A stretch of 42,781 nt of DNA. It comes from Candidatus Gastranaerophilales bacterium. GTDB taxonomy: Bacteria; Cyanobacteriota; Vampirovibrionia; Gastranaerophilales; Gastranaerophilaceae. The number at the start of each line of letters is the position of its first letter. Within the stretch, counting starts at the first letter, position 1. Of this stretch, positions 33,346-41,035 are shown one piece after another. The translations under genes were made by a program, and so were the position numbers. The stretch is from contig CALVAZ010000112.1 of assembly GCA_944325675.1 (NCBI GenBank), positions 1-42,781 of the forward strand, in the 5' to 3' direction. The notes under the pieces were generated by a model. The model had not been told where the DNA came from, did not search any database, and saw nothing but the letters and a program-made list of their open reading frames with translations.

Positions 33346-33373
33346 ATTATACTATAAACAAATTTATACTCAA
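33346..33373 (-). promoter_or_regulatory. Promoter of the symporter-glycosylase unit
   Basis: Minus-strand TTGAGT, 16-bp spacer, TATAAT ending 6 nt before the ATG. It implies a leaderless transcript. Confidence 0.65.
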
Positions 33374-33402
33374 TTAATCTCAAATTTATGGTAATTTTGA
33401 AA

Positions 33403-34176
33403 TTATACTAAAGTATGTTGATTGATAGAACTTTCAGCGTAGTCTTTCAATGCTTTAAATACAAACGGGTGTAAGTTACCTTTTGCAACATCTCTATATA
33501 TCAAGGCCAGTGCCTGTTCTTTGGCCATTGGTGCTTTGTAGACTCTGGATTCAAGGAGTGCAGAGTATTTATCTGCTGCTGAAACAATTTGTAAGTTTAA
33601 ATCAGCAAAGAAGTCTTTTGCTACTTTCGGGTAGCCTGTTTGGCTTGTATTTTGATGGTGGTATTTAATCAAATTAAGAGTTTTGTAGTCTAAACCGCTG
33701 TTTTTCAATAATTCATAGCCTAATTCAGAGTGTCTATGCATAATTTCTTTTTCTGCATCATCAAGTTTCCCGTTCTTATTAAGGATTTCTTTAGGAATCA
33801 AAACTTTTCCCAAGTCGTGTAAATATGCCGCATCTTTGACGGCTTTAACGTCAACGTGTTCTTTTAGTGCTTTTGGCAGGTTAGATATTATTCCTGCGGC
33901 TATTTTTTGGGTTTCTTTTGCGTGGTTTTCTGAAAGGTCTTGCAATTCTTTTAGATTTAATTTTACAGGCGCATTCATTTCTTTAAGAATTGTTTTGATT
34001 TGTGGATTTGTCATAATTGCATTTTGTATGTAGTCTTCTGAAATAAAGCGATTGACGGAGGTTGATTCAAATCTGTCTCCGTTTAAATTATTTCCAAATC
34101 CTACACGAGATGAAAATATTCCTAAATTTGAATTGATTCCGCTCACACCAAGCGGTTTTCTGACGTCAATTCCCAT
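33403..34176 (-). CDS. HD-GYP-domain protein
   Basis: 257 residues. The HD-GYP core is recognisable from about residue 85: ENHAKETQKIAAGI, AYLHDLGKVLIPKEIL, IMHRHSELGYELL and a GYP motif in HHQNTSQTGYPK, where the family has HHExxDGxGYP. The HDLGK and His ligands remain, so cyclic-di-GMP hydrolysis is possible, but the Glu and Asp of the GYP loop are replaced. AADKYSALL replaces VADxFDAL. The N-terminal 60 residues are unassigned. The ATG at 34176 is used; a GTG at 34185 is less likely. Single gene on the minus strand upstream of the symporter. Confidence 0.85.
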   Translation of the reverse strand: MGIDVRKPLGVSGINSNLGIFSSRVGFGNNLNGDRFESTSVNRFISEDYIQNAIMTNPQIKTILKEMNAPVKLNLKELQDLSENHAKETQKIAAGIISNLPKALKEHVDVKAVKDAAYLHDLGKVLIPKEILNKNGKLDDAEKEIMHRHSELGYELLKNSGLDYKTLNLIKYHHQNTSQTGYPKVAKDFFADLNLQIVSAADKYSALLESRVYKAPMAKEQALALIYRDVAKGNLHPFVFKALKDYAESSINQHTLV

Positions 34177-34295
34177 TTCCCACACTAAAATAATCTACAC
34201 TACTATGTCTATATAAAGTATTTTTTTCTGTCTCAATTGCATAAAATGTGTGCATTGTGAATAAAAGTTAACATAATATATGTTATAGAGCCCAT

Positions 34296-34339
34296 GTTCA
34301 CTTTTTCTTTTTGTTGCGATGCAAAAAGAAAAAGTGAAC
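34296..34339. repeat. Perfect 18-bp inverted repeat
   Basis: GTTCACTTTTTCTTTTTG (34296-34313) pairs exactly with 34322-34339 around an 8-nt loop. It lies 120 nt upstream of the HD-GYP gene start on the other strand, so it is not obviously that gene's terminator. Confidence 0.85.
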
Positions 34340-34492
34340 CGAAAAAGAAAAACACGCTTTTAACTTGCAATCCGAAGGATTACTCAAGCCATTTCAGGGC
34401 GCACATACGTGCCGTTGCAAATTTTTCACCATATTCCCTCGCCCCTTGTGGGAGAGGGGTAGGGTGAGGGGTGTAAAATTTGCAATCGTTCA

Positions 34493-34516
34493 CCGCGCCT
34501 AAGGACAACGGCGCGG
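34493..34516. repeat. GC-rich inverted repeat
   Basis: CCGCGCC (34493-34499) and GGCGCGG (34510-34516) form a perfect 7-bp stem with a 10-nt loop, in an otherwise AT-rich window. Confidence 0.7.
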
Positions 34517-34539
34517 TTATTCACTTCGAAAGGTGGTTG

Positions 34540-34568
34540 TAACATATATTATGTATTTATGCTATGAT
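34540..34568 (+). promoter_or_regulatory. Promoter of the PanE-like gene, overlapping the element end
   Basis: TAACAT (34540-34545), 17-bp spacer, TGC-TATGAT extended -10 (34560-34568). The ATG lies 9 nt later. The -35 region is part of the right inverted repeat of the 34271 element. Confidence 0.45.
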
Positions 34569-34577
34569 AATTGCGTT

Positions 34578-35501
34578 ATGAGAGAGATAGAAAATGTTTT
34601 GATTTGCGGTCTTGGCGCTGTAGGAAGTATTTATGCCGACAAAATTAATAAATTCAGTCCCGATAAATTGAGAATTCTTGTCAATCATGAGCGCTTTGAG
34701 CGCTATTCAAAATCTCCCATAGTATTTAATGGGCGTGAACTCCGCTTGAATTATGTTTTGCCCCAAAATACGGATAACTTTAAAGCGGATTTGATTATCG
34801 TAGCAACAAAGTACGATGGTTTATGTGATGCTATAAAAAATATCAAAAATTTCATTGCTGATGATACGATAATTATTTCGCTGTTAAATGGAGTTACATC
34901 AGAAAGTCTTGTTGCAAAGGAATATGGTTGGGATAAATTATTGCTTGCGTATTTTATTGGTCACAGTGCTATGCGTGACGGCCGTTATATAACTCAAGAC
35001 GGGGTTGGTAAGATAGTTTTCGGTTCAAAAAATTCTGATAAAACAAACGAAATAAGATTAAAAAAGTATTTTGATGTTGTTGGTATTGATTATGAAATTC
35101 CTGAAGATATGGTACATGCGCTCTGGTTAAAGTATATGATGAATGTTAGTACAAACCAGCCATCAGCAATTTTGGGAATGACATTTGGCGAAATGAATTC
35201 CAATAAAAAATTTCTTGATTTTGCTAAAAAATTAATGCAAGAAGTTCAAATGGTTGCGAAGGCAGAAGGGGTTAAAAATACGGATAAAATGATTGAGGAA
35301 GCTTTTAGTGCTGTTTCCAAGATGATACCTGACGGCAAAACTTCGATGTATCAAGATGTCTTGGCAGGCAGAAAGACTGAGGTTGATATGTTTGCAGGTA
35401 CGATGATTGAATTTGGTAAAAAACATAACATCCCCGTTCCATACAATCAATTTATGTACGAAATTTTTGATATAATCCATGAGAAATTTAAAAAACAGTG
35501 A
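34578..35501 (+). CDS. panE: 2-dehydropantoate 2-reductase (ketopantoate reductase)-like
   Basis: A 307-residue protein of the ApbA/PanE family, which reduces 2-dehydropantoate to pantoate with NADPH in coenzyme A synthesis. It has the Rossmann start LICGLGAVGSIYADKI (residues 7-22), IIVATKYDGLCDAI, LLNGVTSESLVA, a Lys-containing ALWLKYMMNVSTNQPSAI helix (catalytic Lys in KYMMN), and TSMYQDVLAGRKTEVDMFAG. All match the family. The frame opens at 34533, but the ATG at 34578 gives the normal N-terminus. Paralogues act on other 2-keto acids, so the exact substrate is not certain. It is convergent with the minus-strand operon. Confidence 0.88.
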   Translation: MREIENVLICGLGAVGSIYADKINKFSPDKLRILVNHERFERYSKSPIVFNGRELRLNYVLPQNTDNFKADLIIVATKYDGLCDAIKNIKNFIADDTIIISLLNGVTSESLVAKEYGWDKLLLAYFIGHSAMRDGRYITQDGVGKIVFGSKNSDKTNEIRLKKYFDVVGIDYEIPEDMVHALWLKYMMNVSTNQPSAILGMTFGEMNSNKKFLDFAKKLMQEVQMVAKAEGVKNTDKMIEEAFSAVSKMIPDGKTSMYQDVLAGRKTEVDMFAGTMIEFGKKHNIPVPYNQFMYEIFDIIHEKFKKQ

Positions 35502-35505
35502 AGAT

Positions 35506-35727
35506 TTATTCTCCAAGTAGATTATCGTTGTATTCGAGATGTTTTTGACGGATATTTTCTATGTCATCTATCATTTCGTTTGCATGTTGCTGTGCATCTT
35601 CAAGTTTTGTATGTTGCAATTGCCCGTCTTGCATTTGCATTAACGTCATGTGCATAAATCCTGCGATAATTATGCTTAACAGCAAAAATGAAATTAAAAG
35701 TTCTATTACTCCGAAAGCTCTTTTCAT
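35506..35727 (-). CDS. Small pilin-like protein
   Basis: A 73-residue protein. The N-terminus MKRA-FGVIELLISFLLLSI fits a prepilin signal: basic leader, cleavage before Phe, Glu at +5, long hydrophobic helix. The rest (residues 28-73) is a polar helical tail rich in Gln, Asp and Glu. No disulfide Cys are present. It could be a minor pseudopilin or assembly factor. It lies 3 nt after the 98-residue membrane protein, last in the minus-strand operon, with AGGT before its ATG. Confidence 0.7.
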   Translation of the reverse strand: MKRAFGVIELLISFLLLSIIIAGFMHMTLMQMQDGQLQHTKLEDAQQHANEMIDDIENIRQKHLEYNDNLLGE

Positions 35728-35730
35728 ATT

Positions 35731-36027
35731 TTACCTTAATTTGTTTTTTCTAATGAAAAAATGCACTGCCTCATCAACTGTTTCAGGTGTGGATAGTGAA
35801 TCTTCTTTGTTGAATTTTATAGCTTTACGTTCTACAAAAAATTTGTTATAAATTGATAATCCTGCAAATATGACAAAAGAAGATAATGCAACTCCACCCA
35901 TTGCAAGCAGGAACTTGATAGCGGTCTGTTTTAGTGAAATCGCCGGTGAACAATATCCCGGCAGTGCAGTGAATATAACCACTGCAGCCGGAATTATAAA
36001 TTTTTTAAGAATGTTTTTATTCTGCAA
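35731..36027 (-). CDS. Small membrane protein
   Basis: 98 residues if started at the TTG at 36027, which has GAGG 6 nt upstream. The longer frame to 36108 would overlap the RNase gene by 92 nt and add a Lys/Gln-rich stretch that is the out-of-frame image of the RNase tail. Two hydrophobic segments (IIPAAVVIFTALPGYCS; FLLAMGGVALSSFVIFAGL) suggest a two-TM protein, or a signal peptide plus TM. The family is not recognised. It overlaps the RNase stop by 11 nt and precedes a pilin-like gene. Confidence 0.6.
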   Translation of the reverse strand: MQNKNILKKFIIPAAVVIFTALPGYCSPAISLKQTAIKFLLAMGGVALSSFVIFAGLSIYNKFFVERKAIKFNKEDSLSTPETVDEAVHFFIRKNKLR

Positions 36028-37759
36028 CTTTTGCCTCACTTTTTTTAGCCCGTGGTTTTCTTGTTGTTGCTCTTTTTCTTTTTGGTTTTTCTTCTTTCGG
36101 TTCTTCAACTACTTCAGGTGTTTCTGTATTTTTTACTTCCTTATTTTCGGCTGTGGATTCCGTTATTTCAACAACCGGTTTAATTTCTTCATTCGGTTTT
36201 AAAACAGTTTCAGCAGTTGGAGTTACGTTTTCAACAACTTCTTTATTTTTATTAAACTTGTTATTTTTCCTGTTATTTTTGCGTTTGTTATCACGTTTAG
36301 TTGTTTCATTTTGTGCCACTTGAGCAGGATTTTCAACTTCAATTTGAACGGTTGTTTGGGTTTGTTCAACCACCGGTTCCGTGATATTTTCTTGAACTTT
36401 ATTATTGTTTTTGTTCTTTTTGAAGTTATTTGATATCGGTAATTTTGTTTTAGCCTGTTTTGCTCGATATTCACCCTCTGCAGTCGGAGTTGAGAAATTG
36501 AGTTCGTTCATAAAATATCCGGTGCCTTGGCAATGAGGACATTTTTTGGTGAATATTTCGGATAATGATTGTCCTTGTCTGTGACGTGTAAGCTCGACCA
36601 GACCAAGGTCTGAAAGTTGACCTACTTGCGGTTTTGCTTTATCAGGTTCAAGTGCAATTTCCAATTCTTCCATTATTGCGAGTTTATCGGCTCTTGAAAG
36701 CATATCGATGAAGTCAATTATTACCATACCGCCTATGTTTCTCAGTCTTAATTGGCGTGCAATTTCATGTACCGCTTCAATATTTGTTTTTAAGATTGTT
36801 TCATCCTGAGTTGCAGAACTTGTGAATTTCCCGCTGTTTACGTCTATTACAGTCAAGGCTTCGGTTTGCTGGATAAACAAATAACCGCCTGACGGCATAT
36901 TAACCTTAACATTCAACGCTGCTTTGATTTCTTTGTGAATATCAGTTGCAATCAAAAGCGGTTCGGTGCCTTTGTATAAAGTTACTTGTACGTTTTTGTT
37001 TATGTGCCAGTTTTGCAAAATATTTTGTACCCTGTTAAGTGCAAAGGCCGTATCTACGACGATTTCCTTAACATCATCAGTGCAGGCTTCTCTGATAACT
37101 CTATATAACAAATCCTGATCGCGGTATATCAAGTTAGGCGGTGTCAAACTTTCTGCTGATGTAATTATGTTATTCCATTTTTCAAGAAGTATTTCCAAAT
37201 CCTCTTGAATGTCAGCTTCTGTCTGGCCTTCAGCTTCGGTTCTGATGATTACGCCAACACCTACCGGTTTGATAAGATTCATTATTGCTTTTAAGCGTGC
37301 ACGTTCCTTTGAATTTTCGATTTTTTTGCTTATACTTACTCCAGGTTCATATGGCATTAGAACTAAAAATCTTCCCGGTAAGCTGATTTCTGTTGTGACG
37401 CGCGGACCTTTGTGTCCTGTAGGTTCTTTTACAACTTGAACTATTAACTTTTGTTTGGGTTTAAGTTTTTCTTTCAATGTTCCTTTGCCCATAACATCTT
37501 CTGCGTGTAAAAATCCCATTTTATCAGTTCCGACATTAACAAAAGCCGCATCGATACTTGGAAGTATATTATCAACTGTTGCTAAATAAACGTCTCCTAA
37601 TAAGACATCTCCTCGATGGATAAAAAAGTCTGTTACCTTTTTGTTTTCTAAAACAGCTGCGATGTTGTCACGTTCAGCTATGATAATCTTTTTTTCAGAA
37701 GACGAAATATCGCTTTGTACTTGTTGTCTGTTGCGATTGTTGTTTTTGTAATTTCCCAT
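36017..37759 (-). CDS. Rne/Rng family ribonuclease (RNase E/G)
   Basis: A 580-residue endoribonuclease for mRNA decay and RNA processing. The S1 domain is at about 40-135 (GDVYLATVDNILPSIDAAFV), followed by the RNase H-like/catalytic core with metal-binding Asp in EALTVIDVNSGKFTS and GGMVIIDFIDML. The Zn-link is CPHCQGTG (about residue 400) and the DRRSLxxL-like block is TRHRQGQSLSEIF. After about residue 425 a long tail rich in Asn, Lys, Glu and Val begins, ending KRKRATTRKPRAKK. This resembles the non-catalytic tails of cyanobacterial RNase E. Downstream of the radical SAM gene by 15 nt. Confidence 0.95.
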   Translation of the reverse strand: MGNYKNNNRNRQQVQSDISSSEKKIIIAERDNIAAVLENKKVTDFFIHRGDVLLGDVYLATVDNILPSIDAAFVNVGTDKMGFLHAEDVMGKGTLKEKLKPKQKLIVQVVKEPTGHKGPRVTTEISLPGRFLVLMPYEPGVSISKKIENSKERARLKAIMNLIKPVGVGVIIRTEAEGQTEADIQEDLEILLEKWNNIITSAESLTPPNLIYRDQDLLYRVIREACTDDVKEIVVDTAFALNRVQNILQNWHINKNVQVTLYKGTEPLLIATDIHKEIKAALNVKVNMPSGGYLFIQQTEALTVIDVNSGKFTSSATQDETILKTNIEAVHEIARQLRLRNIGGMVIIDFIDMLSRADKLAIMEELEIALEPDKAKPQVGQLSDLGLVELTRHRQGQSLSEIFTKKCPHCQGTGYFMNELNFSTPTAEGEYRAKQAKTKLPISNNFKKNKNNNKVQENITEPVVEQTQTTVQIEVENPAQVAQNETTKRDNKRKNNRKNNKFNKNKEVVENVTPTAETVLKPNEEIKPVVEITESTAENKEVKNTETPEVVEEPKEEKPKRKRATTRKPRAKKSEAKVAE

Positions 37760-37774
37760 AATTAAAAATCCTTC

Positions 37775-40309
37775 TTATAATTCTTTTAAACTCTCGTCAA
37801 AAAATCTTGTTCTGGTTATGTTGAAATGTATTCCTTCCGCAATCAAGTTCATCAAGGCGTCAGCTCTCAATGACGGAATGCCGTTTTCAAGATTTTGACC
37901 CGCTTTTAACACTGTGAACAGACTATCATTGTCAAATCGATATGACTTTATTGATGATTTTATGTCTGTTTTTTTAATTAAACCTTTTTTGTTTTTCTTC
38001 TCGATATAAATTTCATCAGAAGATAAAACTCTGTTTGTATTATATACCAATTTTTGAAAATCGTAAATAGCCGGATCTAAAATTTCTATTTTATATTCTG
38101 CCCAACATACAGTATTATCAATTGATTTTGACCCTTTTTCGAGTTTTACAATACTTAGTATTTTTGACTCTTTTGGCAATACTTTTTCTAACTTTAGTTG
38201 GATATCATTCGGGTCTAAATTGTCATAAAGTTCTATATCAACAAGTTCTCCCAAACTTTCTGCAAAAAGCGGAAGGGCAACACCCATGGAAACTTTCATA
38301 GAAGGGTTGTAGCCCAAAGAATACGCTATATTTAAACCGCTTCTGGATAGTGCTTTAAAGAATGTATTTTGCCAGTCAAGGTGTGAAAAATACTTCAATA
38401 TACCTGTTTTTGTCAGTTTTATTCTGTATTTATAAGTTTCTCTTATTTGCTGATGTGCGTTTGCCGGGTCAATGTGGGGTATTTGCGATAATTTTTGAGC
38501 TTTTTCACTTGCCTTGAAGGGTTTTGCCATGACTTTATGTGTCTTGAAATTTGAACAAACTCCGCAATTTACGCACTGTTTTTCACAGGTCGGAACTATA
38601 TGGGGCGAATTTGCGTTAACTTCCATTGCTTTTTGATATTCACTAATTAACCATTTTTTACCTAAGCCTGTGTCTATGAAATCCCAAGGCAGTTCTTCTT
38701 CAATATTATAAGTTTTTTCGGCCAGTTCATTTAAAGAGATATCCAGTTCTTTTGCGGTATTTTGCCAAATGTTTTTGTCAAAATATTCTCCCCAAGCATC
38801 AAGGTAGCAACCTTTTTGGTATAGTGCTTCAATATATTTGCAAAGGTGTGTGTCTCCTCTTGTTAACACTGCCTCAATTTGGGAAACAAATTTTTCATGA
38901 TAATTGACTTTAACACCTTTTAGATGTGAAATTTTATCTTTTAAGTAATGAATATGTGCCGTAACTTTGTCTAAATTCATCTGCGGACACCACTGAAACG
39001 GTGTAAACGGTTTGGGAACAAATATCGAAAGCGTACAGGTTATATCCATACCGTGTTTTAAATTATTTTCTTTTTTTATTTGTTTACAGCGGTATTTTAT
39101 TTTACTCAAAAGTTCCGCCATCTCATCCATATCTTCAAGAGTTTCTGTCGGAAGTCCGCAAATAAAGTAAAATTTAACTTTAGACCAGCCGTTTTTATAT
39201 AGGGTTAAAACAGCATCAAGAATTTGTTCTTCGGTAATATTTTTCTTTATTACATCTCTAAGCCTTTGGCTTCCGGCTTCAGGGGCAAGCGTCATGGTGG
39301 ATTTTCTGACACTTTGAACAAGGTTTGCAAGCTCCAGGTTAAATCCGTCAATCCTTTGACTCGGCAGGGATACGGATACTTTTTTTTCATTAAAATCTAT
39401 CGCAAGCTCTTTGATAACTTCATTGATATTGGCGTAATCGTTTGAGGATAGCGACAGAAGTGAATATTCATCGTATCCCGTATTTTGAACGAGTTCTTTT
39501 GCAATTTTTATAATATCTTCGGCACTTCTTTCCCTTATAGGCAGCGTTACGTGTCCCGGCTGGCAAAAACGGCACATACGTCCGCATCCGCGTCTTATTT
39601 CTACAATCGCTCTATCATGAACCGATGAGGAAAATGGAATTGGATACGATTTTAGAGCCCTTTCATAATCAAGCTGTGCAATCCTCTTTTTAACTCTTCC
39701 GCCAACAAGACTAGACCAGCGTCCGGAATTTTCACCTTCGACAAGTGCTTTTATCCGTTCTTTTCGGGGCATACCTTTTGTACGTTCAAGAATTTCGCAA
39801 ACTTCTACAATGCTGTCTTCTCCGTCACCTATCATAAAAACATCAATAAATTCGGCCATTGGCAGCGGGTTATAAGCGCAAGGCCCGCCTGCGATAATTA
39901 TGGGGTCATTATCAGTTCTTTCGCAATTTTTGTAGGGTATTTGTGCCATCTCAAGCATTTTCAAAACTGTTGGATATGACATCTCATATTGGAGTGAAAA
40001 TCCTACGGCATCAAATTTATTTATTTCCTGCTTGCTTTCTAATCCGTACAAAACATCCGGCTTGAAATCAGGTTCCGGTGCATAAACTCTGTCACACATG
40101 TAATTGGGTTGACGGTTTATCATGTCATATAAAACTCTTACCCCGAGGTTACTTATGCCTATTTCATATTTATCGGGAAACGCAAATGCAAATTTTACTT
40201 TGGCAGAATTAAAATCCTTGTTGTATGACAAAAATTCTCCGCCTACGTATTGATAAGGTTTTGTACAATTGAACAGTGCTTCGTGATATTTTCTAAAAAA
40301 ACAATTCAT
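37775..40309 (-). CDS. Radical SAM protein (TIGR03960-like) fused to DUF2344
   Basis: An 844-residue protein. N-terminal ~190 residues resemble a B12-binding-like domain of this family (AFPDKYEIGISNLGVRVLYD, IGDGEDSIVEVCEIL). The radical SAM core has the 4Fe-4S triad in RRGCGRMCRFCQPG, Cys-x3-Cys-x2-Cys. Four further Cys lie in CEKQCVNCGVC. The C-terminal DUF2344 domain (from about residue 628, IKLTKTGILKYFSHLDWQNT) follows with YNPSMKVSMGVALPLFAES. Such fusions are often encoded next to RNase E/G, as here. The substrate is not known. First large gene after two small unknown genes. Confidence 0.92.
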   Translation of the reverse strand: MNCFFRKYHEALFNCTKPYQYVGGEFLSYNKDFNSAKVKFAFAFPDKYEIGISNLGVRVLYDMINRQPNYMCDRVYAPEPDFKPDVLYGLESKQEINKFDAVGFSLQYEMSYPTVLKMLEMAQIPYKNCERTDNDPIIIAGGPCAYNPLPMAEFIDVFMIGDGEDSIVEVCEILERTKGMPRKERIKALVEGENSGRWSSLVGGRVKKRIAQLDYERALKSYPIPFSSSVHDRAIVEIRRGCGRMCRFCQPGHVTLPIRERSAEDIIKIAKELVQNTGYDEYSLLSLSSNDYANINEVIKELAIDFNEKKVSVSLPSQRIDGFNLELANLVQSVRKSTMTLAPEAGSQRLRDVIKKNITEEQILDAVLTLYKNGWSKVKFYFICGLPTETLEDMDEMAELLSKIKYRCKQIKKENNLKHGMDITCTLSIFVPKPFTPFQWCPQMNLDKVTAHIHYLKDKISHLKGVKVNYHEKFVSQIEAVLTRGDTHLCKYIEALYQKGCYLDAWGEYFDKNIWQNTAKELDISLNELAEKTYNIEEELPWDFIDTGLGKKWLISEYQKAMEVNANSPHIVPTCEKQCVNCGVCSNFKTHKVMAKPFKASEKAQKLSQIPHIDPANAHQQIRETYKYRIKLTKTGILKYFSHLDWQNTFFKALSRSGLNIAYSLGYNPSMKVSMGVALPLFAESLGELVDIELYDNLDPNDIQLKLEKVLPKESKILSIVKLEKGSKSIDNTVCWAEYKIEILDPAIYDFQKLVYNTNRVLSSDEIYIEKKNKKGLIKKTDIKSSIKSYRFDNDSLFTVLKAGQNLENGIPSLRADALMNLIAEGIHFNITRTRFFDESLKEL

Positions 40310-40648
40310 TTAGGCTAAATCTTCCGGAAAGTATTTGTCTATTTCTATTATTGTCCCGTCAAGAGTATTCTCTTCAAAGGATTTCATAAACTTAAACAAA
40401 TCCTTGTTCGGAACTTCATAATTGTAAAGATAAGTTTCGCCGTCAAATTCTCTCATCACTCTTACGATGTAATGGCATTTTTCAGCATATTTTTTAAGGT
40501 GTTCTGAATTGAACTTCTTCCCGTTGGTGTCTTTATTTATTTTTACGTAATTGAATCCCGCATAGTATTTGATTTTTTCATCGGTTGGGATGGATTTACT
40601 ATGCTTGTTAAAAAGATTAATTATTTTTTTGTTGATGTCATCGGCCAT
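40310..40648 (-). CDS. Unknown small protein in the radical SAM operon
   Basis: A 112-residue soluble, Lys-rich protein (MADDINKKIINLFNKHSKS; GETYLYNYEVPNKDLFKFM). There is no signal peptide, Cys motif or recognised domain. Its stop directly abuts the ATG of the radical SAM gene and its start is 2 nt from the stop of the repeat protein, so all are co-transcribed. Function unknown. Confidence 0.65.
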   Translation of the reverse strand: MADDINKKIINLFNKHSKSIPTDEKIKYYAGFNYVKINKDTNGKKFNSEHLKKYAEKCHYIVRVMREFDGETYLYNYEVPNKDLFKFMKSFEENTLDGTIIEIDKYFPEDLA

Positions 40649-40650
40649 TA

Positions 40651-40941
40651 CTATACCTGTTTTAAATAATCAATTATGTCCAAAGCCAGCTGTTTACGAA
40701 TTTCCACAGGACAATTTTTTAAATACTCCATTGCGTGTGATACTTTAATATTCTTGTCATACCAGCGTCTTAAAATATAGTTGTATTGATCATCCAGTGA
40801 CATTGGAATATCAAAATCAATGTCTTTCAACCGGTCAATAACGTATTCAGCACAACGAACCTGAAGGGCTTCTTCAGCCTTTTCCAGCATACTGATTGCT
40901 TTACTAACTGTTACGTCTAAGTCATACCAACGTTTTTTCAT
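40651..40941 (-). CDS. Small helical protein with an internal repeat
   Basis: A 96-residue protein built of two similar halves: RWYDLDVTVSKAISMLEKAE (residues 4-23) against RWYDKNIKVSHAMEYLKNCP (residues about 59-78), each followed by a helix ending in I/V-I-D-x-L-K. The repeat R-W-Y-D-x-x-V-S-x-A looks like a duplicated helical hairpin. No known family is recognised. It is the first gene of the minus-strand operon to the radical SAM and RNase genes. The ATG follows a TATAAT box by 7 nt and has no ribosome site. Confidence 0.7.
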   Translation of the reverse strand: MKKRWYDLDVTVSKAISMLEKAEEALQVRCAEYVIDRLKDIDFDIPMSLDDQYNYILRRWYDKNIKVSHAMEYLKNCPVEIRKQLALDIIDYLKQV

Positions 40942-40948
40942 AGTATAA

Positions 40949-40978
40949 ATTATAATATGTCATGGAAAAATAAGTCAA
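40949..40978 (-). promoter_or_regulatory. Strong promoter of the radical SAM-RNase operon
   Basis: Minus-strand TTGACT (40978-40973), 18-bp spacer, TATAAT (40954-40949), ending 7 nt before the ATG. Its -35 is 5 bp from the -35 of the divergent pilin promoter. Confidence 0.75.
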
Positions 40979-40983
40979 CAAAT

Positions 40984-41012
40984 TTGCAAGTTAATAAAAA
41001 ATTTGCTATAAT
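40984..41012 (+). promoter_or_regulatory. Promoter of the 41036 pilin gene
   Basis: TTGCAA, 17-bp spacer, TGC-TATAAT (extended -10, 41004-41012). The predicted start is near 41019, just upstream of the GGAGG at 41025-41029. Promoter and ribosome site look fully functional although the frame downstream is broken. Confidence 0.7.
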
Positions 41013-41035
41013 TGTCCTGTAACAGGAGGGATGGC

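Larger units (their letters stand above)
34271..34554. mobile_element. Hairpin-rich non-coding element with terminal inverted repeats (MITE/REP-like)
   Basis: Fifteen-base perfect inverted repeats, ACATAATATATGTTA at 34271-34285 and its complement at 34540-34554, bound a 284-bp gene-free segment. Inside are the 18-bp hairpin at 34296, a 16-bp stem of TTGCAAATTTTTCACC with a near-complement (34414-34429 area against 34471-34486 area), a C-rich/G-rich core typical of widespread REP-like repeats, and a CCGCGCC/GGCGCGG stem. It is more GC-rich than its flanks. No transposase, ORF or target duplication is seen. The right end supplies the promoter region of the next gene. Confidence 0.55.

Noticed and set aside
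36028-36108. Longer start for the 98-residue membrane protein
   Set aside because: It would overlap the RNase E/G gene by 92 nt, and its Lys/Gln-rich sequence is an out-of-frame reading of the RNase tail; the TTG at 36027 has a good GAGG site.
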